From assembly GCA_937876385.1 (NCBI GenBank), contig CALFHQ010000260.1, forward strand, positions 1 to 5,880: 5,880 bases of DNA. The letters run 5' to 3'. A program made the position numbers and the translations under genes. The notes under the pieces are model-generated. The model made no database searches. It was not told where the DNA came from and saw nothing but the letters and a program-made list of their open reading frames with translations. Below, one piece after another: positions 1-4,622 of the stretch. Source of the stretch: an uncultured Pseudomonadota bacterium. Its GTDB lineage: Bacteria; Myxococcota_A; UBA9042; CAIXZC01. Positions within the stretch are counted from its first letter, which is position 1; each line of letters opens with the position of its first letter.

Positions 1-1
1 A

Positions 2-1372
2 GGATGCACCCAGTGGGAACACCTTGGCAACTCCGGCACGTGCGACGCAGAATGCCGCTCTGGACCCATTACCCTCATCGGCCCCTCGGACGGGTGCTGC
101 CCACCAGGCGGCAACGCTCTGACCGATTCGGATTGCACACCCGATTGTGGCAACCAGGTCACCGAGCCTCCCGGCGAAGAGTGCGATGGAACCAGCGTTG
201 CGACAAGTTGCCAAGACATGGGCTACCCCGGCGGAGACATGCTGTGCGATGACGACTGCCAGCTTGATAGTTCCCTGTGCGGGGAAAGCTTTGGGATGTT
301 GGTCCATGAGAAGGTGCCGAACCTCTTGTTTCAAGGGGATTTCGTGGACGTCGATTGGCATCCGGACGGCTCCTCCGCCCTGTTGCTGTTGAGTTCGGGC
401 AACAAACTCGTGAAATATGACCCAGAAGCAAACGCCCTGAGCCTCTTGTACGAGTTCACTGGAGCGCTGCAGGTGACTCGTGTGGCCTACCACCCCAGCG
501 GAGATTTCGCCTTTGTAGTGGGATACACGGCTTCCGAACCGAGGATGTGGAAGGTTTTCCCCGAGACGGGAGAGGTGGTAGAACACAACCTGGCCACCTA
601 CGCAGGGCTGAAGCTCACCGTCGTGAAATTCGACAAGAGCGGAGACCGAGTCGCCTTTGGCGGGTATTTGGATACCGACGTCACCCACCTTTTTGTCAGT
701 TCGACTCCCTTTGAATCGGTCTCCATGAGCCAAGGCTATGGGGATTATCGAGGCCTCGCAGACATCCTCTGGGCTGAGCCAGACCCCCTGGTTTATGATG
801 GTGCCGACTACCTCTTGACCAGCGAAGGAACCAACGGAGCTCACTCCCGCTCATGGATCCTGGATGTTGATACCGTTGTCGAGAACGGCTGGTCCAACGG
901 GTTCGGCAACCCCGGCAGGGGGCAATGCCAGCCCGGCGGAATCTTCTGCTTTGTCGCTGCCCGAACCACCGGCAAGGTCTACGTTTGGGACCAGGGGGAC
1001 TGGCCCTATCCCAGCATGTCGGTTCCAGGCAGCGGTTCGAATATCTCGTCGGTGGCATGGAACGAAAATGGGACTCGAGCGTTGGTCGTGGGGCGTCCCT
1101 CCGGCAATCCGGTGAAAGGAACTGTGGTGGAGTTTCGCCTCAACCCGGGGGCGTCTCCAGACCAGGGACAGTGGATCGACCAGAGCATTCCAGCGTGGGG
1201 GGAGGCTCCCTATCTCGCCGACTTCAATACCTCGATCAATCACGTCGCATGGCGCCCAAACAGCCCATGCCAGGAAGGGTTGATTGTTGCCTCAGACACA
1301 GGAACGTCCTGGAGTCCGGGCTTCGGAATCGTCGTCCACTTCAAGGACTCTTCAGACCCCGATTGTCTCTAA
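2..1372 (+). CDS. Secreted Cys-rich repeat / beta-propeller protein, 3' part (5' end outside window)
   Basis: The frame is open from base 2 to a TAA stop at 1370-1372 (456 residues visible), so the gene begins upstream. An internal ATG at 218 is not the start, because the 72 codons before it carry clear family motifs. Residues 1-93 hold 12 cysteines in the pattern typical of myxobacterial Cys-rich repeats: DGCCPPGGN near 30-38, CGNQVTEPPGEECDG at 49-63, then a C..GYPGG..C...C......C module to Cys93. Residues ~115-420 contain repeated short strands of WD40/propeller type (VDWHPDGS, VAYHPSGD, VKFDKSGDR, KVYVWD, VAWNENGTRA, VAWRPN), suggesting a beta-propeller of about six or seven blades. The protein is probably exported or surface-bound, since such Cys-rich repeats are normally extracellular and disulfide-bonded, but the signal peptide lies outside the window. 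Ligand and role are unknown. It converges with the gene at 1439-2119. Confidence 0.85.
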   Translation, partial: GCTQWEHLGNSGTCDAECRSGPITLIGPSDGCCPPGGNALTDSDCTPDCGNQVTEPPGEECDGTSVATSCQDMGYPGGDMLCDDDCQLDSSLCGESFGMLVHEKVPNLLFQGDFVDVDWHPDGSSALLLLSSGNKLVKYDPEANALSLLYEFTGALQVTRVAYHPSGDFAFVVGYTASEPRMWKVFPETGEVVEHNLATYAGLKLTVVKFDKSGDRVAFGGYLDTDVTHLFVSSTPFESVSMSQGYGDYRGLADILWAEPDPLVYDGADYLLTSEGTNGAHSRSWILDVDTVVENGWSNGFGNPGRGQCQPGGIFCFVAARTTGKVYVWDQGDWPYPSMSVPGSGSNISSVAWNENGTRALVVGRPSGNPVKGTVVEFRLNPGASPDQGQWIDQSIPAWGEAPYLADFNTSINHVAWRPNSPCQEGLIVASDTGTSWSPGFGIVVHFKDSSDPDCL

Positions 1373-1406
1373 CGGAGCAAGCATCGTCTTGTTGGTTGCA
1401 GAATGG

Positions 1407-1439
1407 GACACGCTCATTTCCGCTTGAAGTGACCGTGTC
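1407..1439. terminator. Long hairpin between convergent genes, probable bidirectional terminator
   Basis: Bases 1407-1420 pair with 1426-1439 around a 5-base loop (1421-1425). There are 13 pairs, one of them a G-U at 1417/1429, and a single C-C mismatch at 1413/1433. The outer arm is GACACG/CGTGTC. It lies in the 66-base gap between a plus-strand stop (1372) and a minus-strand stop (1439-1441), the expected place for a shared terminator. Neither side has a strong T tract, so it would be an atypical intrinsic terminator or a 3'-end stabilising stem. The stem runs into the first base of the minus-strand stop codon. Confidence 0.55.
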
Positions 1440-2119
1440 TACATGTCGAAGACGTAGTGAGCGTAGTCGTGGCGGGCTTGCTTCAGCAGGACATTGAACT
1501 TCTGGGGATCGGTGATTCGGTGCATGTTCGTGCCCGAACGGATGTAGTTGGGGTCGTCGAATCCCTGAAGCATTCGAGGAATGTCGCTCAGTCCGTTGGA
1601 GAGGTGCTGTTCGAAGGTGACCCCTTTGACCTTGAGCTTCTTCAAGACGCTCTCCACAGCCAGGTGAACCTCCAGCAAGGCGTCGTCCCCTGTGGAGTAC
1701 ATCACCAGAACTCGACCCTTCTCGACTCGGTCGTAACATCCACCCACCTTGCCGTAGAATCCGGTCTCCGGGAATTTCTCCGAGTTGGAGTAGACGTCAG
1801 AGTAAGCTTCCAGGAACTTCACCAGACCAAACAGAGCGACAGACGGGTTGTCGTTGGCAGCCTTGGCGGTAACAACCACCTTGTTGTGCTGGCTCATGAC
1901 TTCTCGAGGAAGGAAATACCCGTTGGCCTCGGCCATCTCCTCTAAGCGGTCCACATTAAACAGCACGTCGTTGCTCAACGTTCCGTGCTTGAAGAAAGTG
2001 ACGTAGGTCCACCCCTTGTCCGTATCCAGAATGTCCAAAGGGTTCGAAACCTCTGCATCCATGGCCTTCTTCATAGCGGAGTGTGCTTCCCCCCAATTGA
2101 AGATCAGTTCTCTACGCAT
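1439..2119 (-). CDS. Hypothetical soluble protein, 226 aa, family not recognised
   Basis: The ATG start at 2119 is preceded by AAAGGTGA (2123-2130, minus sense) with 6 bases between AAGG and the ATG, a good ribosome binding site. The stop is TAG at 1441-1439. I do not recognise the family. The protein has no signal peptide or membrane segment and one cysteine (Cys128), so it is probably cytoplasmic. The N-terminal half (to ~residue 110) mixes helical and strand-like stretches, including KVVVTAKA at 80-87. A hydrophobic strand, RVLVMYST at 136-143, is followed by a helix with EVHLAVESVLKKL at 150-162. The C-terminal third has distinctive runs such as SDIPRMLQGF (178-187) and NYIRSGTNMHRI (191-202), which would make good search probes. 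It lies 255 bases downstream of the lipoprotein gene on the same strand, with a large hairpin between them, so it probably has its own promoter. No function is proposed. Confidence 0.8.
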   Translation of the reverse strand: MRRELIFNWGEAHSAMKKAMDAEVSNPLDILDTDKGWTYVTFFKHGTLSNDVLFNVDRLEEMAEANGYFLPREVMSQHNKVVVTAKAANDNPSVALFGLVKFLEAYSDVYSNSEKFPETGFYGKVGGCYDRVEKGRVLVMYSTGDDALLEVHLAVESVLKKLKVKGVTFEQHLSNGLSDIPRMLQGFDDPNYIRSGTNMHRITDPQKFNVLLKQARHDYAHYVFDM

Positions 2120-2122
2120 GAT

Positions 2123-2130
2123 TCACCTTT
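2123..2130 (-). promoter_or_regulatory. Ribosome binding site for the 226-aa hypothetical protein
   Basis: AAAGGTGA in minus sense, with 6 bases between its AAGG core and the ATG at 2119. It supports that start codon. Confidence 0.7.
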
Positions 2131-2241
2131 TCCTAGACCAGTTGGTTTTGCGTGGGTTCTCAGGCCTCGCCCAGAGGGGAAAGCCAGCTTGATTCGACTA
2201 CAGAAGAAATGCTTCACAGTCACCACATTGACGAAAATGCT

Positions 2242-2291
2242 GAGGAACGGTCCATTGCAAAATCGGGGCAGCTTGCAATGAACCGCTCCCC
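2242..2291 (-). terminator. Large imperfect hairpin, candidate terminator of the lipoprotein gene
   Basis: The core is a perfect 8-base inverted repeat, CATTGCAA (2253-2260) and TTGCAATG (2273-2280), around a 12-base loop. Pairing continues outward to 2242/2291 with three C-A or A-C mismatches (2252/2281, 2247/2286, 2243/2290), giving 16 pairs in 19 positions. In minus sense the hairpin is followed by TCAGCATTTTCG, a short T run a few bases downstream, so a terminator for the gene ending at 2375 is the simplest reading. It lies about 85 bases past that stop. It could also be an attenuator, or a leader element of the 226-aa gene. Confidence 0.45.
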
Positions 2292-2374
2292 TGATGCCAA
2301 TTTAGCCCCCCAACGTCACAGCGTCAAGTTCAGGAGAAAAACAGGCCAACGAAATAACAGCCGGAGGCCATTGT

Positions 2375-3082
2375 CTATTCCGAAGGATTGCCGTAACGGT
2401 GGACGATTTCAACCAGAGGACTTCGACTGATAAGCCCCGGGTTGATGCCGGGCTGGCCCTCCGGGATGGGGAGCCCCAGTTTGGCAAAGTACGCCAACCA
2501 CGCTGGAGCGAATTCACCAGAGGGGGTCTTGAAGGTCATGGGCTCGGTGGCAAAAATCGGGTTTCCAGCCTCGTCCCGGTAGGCCTGATGGACCAACTCC
2601 GAGCAATACCAGCGGTCGTCCCCCATGACGAAGCTGTCGTCGTAAGCGCTCCTGGAATAGACCAGCGCCCTGCGAACGGCCTCGGCTCGTTTGGCCGTAC
2701 TCCACCCGGAAACCCGACCAACCCACACCTTGGGCTTTCCCAAAGCGTCATGACTTCGAGCAAGAAAACGGGGGAGGGGAGTCTCCACCACACCCTGGGA
2801 AAGGGCCTCGAGGACCATTGGATCCCCCGGACCCACCGCGACAACAATTCCCACATGGGAGAAGCTCTTTCCCTCTGCCCCTGAAGTGACCGATTCGATG
2901 GCATCACACATGGGGCCGCAATCAACGTCTTGAAACAACAGATCCCCCAAGGCCAGTTGGAAACCTCGGCTCATCTTGGGATGGCCCCCGCGCAGCTTGC
3001 ACGGACAGGGAGGGGCACAACCCAGGGCCGAAACCACCAGGGCAAAGAGCGTCAAGAAGACCGGAAACGAACGAGTCGACAT
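2375..3082 (-). CDS. Lipoprotein with permuted papain-like (YiiX/YebB-type NlpC/P60) cysteine hydrolase domain
   Basis: This is a predicted membrane-anchored cysteine amidase or peptidase of 235 residues. The N-terminus has an Arg4, a hydrophobic core (PVFLTLFALVVS) and a lipobox ending SALGC with Cys22 as the lipidation site. The mature protein would lie outside the inner membrane. The permuted NlpC/P60 signature follows: GDLLFQ (46-51), then an AIE.VT segment, then SHVGIVV with candidate catalytic His76, then Glu92 in VLEAL, and later WYCSELVHQAY with candidate nucleophile Cys160. In this circularly permuted family the His precedes the Cys, as seen here. Family members are thought to act on amide bonds of peptidoglycan peptides, lipids or acylated substrates; the target here is unknown. 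Extra cysteines (26, 28, 55, 59) could form disulfides. The start at 3082 is supported by a near-perfect ribosome binding site. The gene is divergent from the AbiE-like operon and shares its promoter region. Confidence 0.85.
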   Translation of the reverse strand: MSTRSFPVFLTLFALVVSALGCAPPCPCKLRGGHPKMSRGFQLALGDLLFQDVDCGPMCDAIESVTSGAEGKSFSHVGIVVAVGPGDPMVLEALSQGVVETPLPRFLARSHDALGKPKVWVGRVSGWSTAKRAEAVRRALVYSRSAYDDSFVMGDDRWYCSELVHQAYRDEAGNPIFATEPMTFKTPSGEFAPAWLAYFAKLGLPIPEGQPGINPGLISRSPLVEIVHRYGNPSE

Positions 3083-3084
3083 GC

Positions 3085-3094
3085 ATCACCTCCC
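3085..3094 (-). promoter_or_regulatory. Strong ribosome binding site of the lipoprotein gene
   Basis: GGGAGGTGAT in minus sense, an almost perfect anti-16S match, with 6 bases between GGAGG and the ATG at 3082. It fixes that start and predicts high translation. Confidence 0.8.
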
Positions 3095-3099
3095 ACCGA

Positions 3100-3128
3100 A
3101 AGATAGCGCGAAACAGCCCCCAAGGCAA
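3100..3128 (-). promoter_or_regulatory. Candidate sigma-70 promoter of the lipoprotein gene
   Basis: In minus sense, TTGCCT (3128-3123) and TATCTT (3105-3100) are separated by exactly 17 bases. Each matches four of six consensus bases. Transcription would begin a few bases before the ribosome binding site, giving a very short leader. The match was found by eye only, and promoter consensus in this lineage is not certain. Confidence 0.4.
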
Positions 3129-3140
3129 TCTCCCATTGCC
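3124..3140. repeat. Perfect palindrome GGCAAT-N5-ATTGCC holding both divergent -35 boxes
   Basis: The arms GGCAAT (3124-3129) and ATTGCC (3135-3140) are perfect inverted repeats around CTCCC. The candidate -35 boxes of both divergent promoters fall almost entirely within the arms. A dimeric regulator bound here would contact both promoters. The symmetry could also simply come from two similar -35 boxes facing away from each other. Confidence 0.5.
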
Positions 3141-3164
3141 CCGCTCTGGCAGCTATGCTATACG
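3136..3164 (+). promoter_or_regulatory. Candidate extended -10 promoter of the AbiE-like operon
   Basis: TTGCCC (3136-3141) and TATACG (3159-3164) are spaced by 17 bases, and a TG at 3156-3157 gives an extended -10 (TGcTATACG). Each hexamer matches four of six consensus bases. The predicted start point is near 3171, about 30 bases before the ATG at 3201. Confidence 0.45.
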
Positions 3165-3169
3165 AAATA

Positions 3170-3187
3170 TGGGACAAGAACGTCCCA
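3170..3187. repeat. Palindrome TGGGAC-N6-GTCCCA at the predicted transcription start, candidate operator
   Basis: Perfect 6-base arms (3170-3175 and 3182-3187) flank AAGAAC. The element starts at about the predicted +1 and ends one base before the ribosome binding site. It could be a repressor site for the AbiEi-like protein encoded by the operon, or, in RNA, a small stem next to the ribosome binding site. AbiEi proteins are known to repress their own operons by binding inverted repeats in the promoter. Confidence 0.45.
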
Positions 3188-3188
3188 G

Positions 3189-3193
3189 AAGGA
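3189..3193 (+). promoter_or_regulatory. Ribosome binding site that sets the AbiEii-like start at 3201
   Basis: AAGGA (preceded by G) lies 7 bases before the ATG at 3201. Upstream in-frame ATGs, as far back as 2976, lie inside the oppositely oriented lipoprotein gene or its leader, so 3201 is preferred. Confidence 0.7.
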
Positions 3194-3200
3194 ATATAGA

Positions 3201-4010
3201 ATGTGGAAACAACTCGTACGACAAGCCGGCGAATCCGGGGTTTCCCACCGAGTCCTGGCCTCCGATATTCTCCAATTTCTCCTGGTCGACCAGCTCTGCC
3301 AGGACCGCCTGAGCGCCCAGTCCGGACTGGTGCGAGGAAGCGCTCTTCGCATGGTCCACGGAGCCCCAAGGTACATCGAGCGAATCGAACTGGAACACTC
3401 CCTCAACGAGAAGGAACTCCAGCAGTGGCTCAAGCGAACTGTGCTTCGCCTCCAGCGACGCCTCCCGGCATACCTCGGCACCGGCAAACTCGACGTGCGA
3501 ATCAAACGGGAAGTGGTACGGGGAGAAGGTCACCATCTTGCGTTGCGCTTTGCCCGCGAGGGAGCCTGGGAACAGATGCAGGCGTCGGCCTCAATGACGC
3601 GCGTCAAAGCAGCCTCCTGGAAGCCCGCCGATGTCGACGATCCATGGTCTCTCCTCCCTGTCCCGCCGGTGGTCATGGTCCCGCAACCAGACGAGCTGCT
3701 GATAGGGTCTTTGCGTTCCCTGGGTGAGGAGCGCCAGGCCTCGGGTGCCGGGGTCTTCGACCTGTGGTGGCTGCTCCAGAAGGAGCAGATTCCCTTCCCA
3801 GCGGACAAGGCTCGTGAAGCCCTCTCCGGGAAACCCAACGACCCCCTGCGACGCAGCCTCAAGAAGGTGCTTCGGTCTTTGGACCCCGCCCGAGTCGCCC
3901 TCGAGGTGGGGCGGTGGCTCCCTCGAAGCCAGCGAGACGAGCTGGCCAAAGAAGAGGCCTGGGAGCAAATGGTGACCACGGCACAGGCCAACATCAAGGA
4001 GGTTCTCTGA
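3201..4010 (+). CDS. AbiEii-like nucleotidyltransferase-fold protein with degenerate active site (toxin-like)
   Basis: The 269-residue protein resembles AbiEii/DUF1814 nucleotidyltransferases, the toxin half of type IV AbiE toxin-antitoxin systems. The order of landmarks is right. LVRGSALRMVHGAPRYIERIE (43-63) matches the family's LKGGTAL..GxxRxSxDID region. VPPVVMVPQPDELLIGSLRSL (154-174) matches the ...ExLAEKLRAL region, and VFDLWWLL (185-192) matches the RDxYDLWFL region. Key residues differ: the first Gly of GGT is Arg45, the metal-binding DxD is Arg61 and Glu63, the conserved Lys after xAE is Ser170, and the Arg-Asp before the last motif is Ala183-Gly184. The fold therefore seems kept while catalysis is probably lost or changed. 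The C-terminal ~75 residues are helical and basic. The reading frame is intact with a good ribosome binding site, so this looks like a maintained gene rather than a decaying one. The stop overlaps the next start by one base. My alignment is from memory of the family, not computed. Confidence 0.7.
   Translation: MWKQLVRQAGESGVSHRVLASDILQFLLVDQLCQDRLSAQSGLVRGSALRMVHGAPRYIERIELEHSLNEKELQQWLKRTVLRLQRRLPAYLGTGKLDVRIKREVVRGEGHHLALRFAREGAWEQMQASASMTRVKAASWKPADVDDPWSLLPVPPVVMVPQPDELLIGSLRSLGEERQASGAGVFDLWWLLQKEQIPFPADKAREALSGKPNDPLRRSLKKVLRSLDPARVALEVGRWLPRSQRDELAKEEAWEQMVTTAQANIKEVL
3996..4002 (+). promoter_or_regulatory. Ribosome binding site of the AbiEi-like gene
   Basis: AAGGAGG lies inside the end of the AbiEii-like gene, 7 bases before the ATG at 4010. 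It favours 4010 over the ATG at 4016, and over the upstream in-frame ATG at 3914 that lies deep in the first gene. Confidence 0.8.
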
Positions 4011-4615
4011 TGCGCATGGGAACCCGCAAATGGGTGCGGGAGTTGGCCAAAGGGCGCTCCCTCTACCGATTGTCCGACCTCATGAAGCTGTCTGGACTCC
4101 AATGGGAAGCGACCAGGAAGGCCGCTTCCAGGCTGTGCCAGGACGGCGTCCTCGTGAGGCTGGGAAAGGAGCTCTTCGGCAACGCGCTGCACCCCCCAGA
4201 ACCCATGGACGTTGCCATGATGATGCACCAACCCAGCTACGTTTCCTTATGGTCGGCGCTGGCCCATCATGGAGTCGTCGAATGCTCTCAAGACGAAGTG
4301 TCGGCTGTGACCCAGGGACGTCCGGGGCCCGAGGCGACCGGCCCCATCTCCATCTTGTACCAACGAATTCGAGACGACCTCTTTGCCGGATTCGAGCGAA
4401 TAAACGGGGTTGCCATGGCGTCGCCGGAAAAGGCTCTGCTGGACCTCCTTCACCTGCGACCCCACGTCACCCCATCAGAAATTCTGGATCAGAACTTCCG
4501 GCTTGAGAACCTTGACTCAGAGGTCCTCGCTGATTGGGCTCAGCGCTTTCCAAAGGCCACCCAGAGGCGACTGCGAAAGCTCCAACGAGAGGCTCGAAGA
4601 GGGGACGCAAAGTGA
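4010..4615 (+). CDS. AbiEi-like winged-helix antitoxin / autoregulator
   Basis: The 201-residue protein resembles type IV toxin-antitoxin AbiEi family antitoxins, which bind DNA and repress their operon. Residues ~18-58 form a winged helix-turn-helix: LYRLSDLMKLSG, a recognition-helix segment WEATRKAASRL, then a wing region GVLVRLGKELFGN. The AbiEi core follows, with PSYVSLWSALAHHGVVE (75-91), matching the family's Y(I/V)S..SAL..HG motif, and MASPEKALLDLLHL (136-149), matching its (A)SPEKALLDLL motif. The C-terminus (185-198) is strongly basic. No hallmark appears missing, in contrast to its partner. The ATG overlaps the TGA of the upstream gene (TGATG), so the two should be translationally coupled. 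In characterised AbiE systems the antitoxin gene comes first; here it is second. It ends only 7 bases from the convergent propeller gene. Confidence 0.8.
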   Translation: MRMGTRKWVRELAKGRSLYRLSDLMKLSGLQWEATRKAASRLCQDGVLVRLGKELFGNALHPPEPMDVAMMMHQPSYVSLWSALAHHGVVECSQDEVSAVTQGRPGPEATGPISILYQRIRDDLFAGFERINGVAMASPEKALLDLLHLRPHVTPSEILDQNFRLENLDSEVLADWAQRFPKATQRRLRKLQREARRGDAK

Positions 4616-4622
4616 GCGGAAT

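Larger units (their letters stand above)
2120..2374. other. Non-coding gap of 255 bases between two minus-strand genes
   Basis: This stretch separates the stop of the lipoprotein gene (2375-2377) from the start of the 226-aa gene. Short open frames crossing it have no ribosome binding site and no recognisable protein content. It holds one large hairpin (2242-2291) and the ribosome binding site of the downstream gene. I found no convincing promoter for the 226-aa gene by eye, though its leader (about 2131-2240) is where one should lie. Confidence 0.6.

Noticed and set aside
925..1497. Plus-strand open frame of 190 codons overlapping the propeller gene
   Set aside because: It has biased, non-globular composition and no ribosome binding site, and it runs into the convergent hypothetical gene. 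It is an out-of-frame shadow.
2137..2146. Small inverted repeat ACCA-GT-TGGT upstream of the 226-aa gene
   Set aside because: Four-base arms with a two-base spacer are expected by chance, and nothing else supports a site here.
2399..2884. Plus-strand open frame of 161 codons antisense to the lipoprotein
   Set aside because: The opposite strand carries a lipobox and intact His and Cys catalytic motifs, and this frame shows no recognisable protein features.
2976..3200. Upstream extension of the AbiEii-like frame to an ATG at 2976
   Set aside because: It overlaps the oppositely oriented lipoprotein gene including its signal peptide and covers the promoter region, and it has no ribosome binding site. 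The ATG at 3201 has one.
3914..4009. Upstream extension of the AbiEi-like frame to an ATG at 3914
   Set aside because: It lies within the first gene and adds residues unlike the family N-terminus. The AAGGAGG at 3996-4002 directs initiation to 4010.
3530..4231. Long minus-strand open frame (233 codons) antisense to both AbiE-like genes
   Set aside because: Its product is low-complexity, rich in Arg, Ser and Gly, with no domain, and it lies opposite two genes with clear family motifs and ribosome binding sites. It is a shadow of GC-rich coding sequence.
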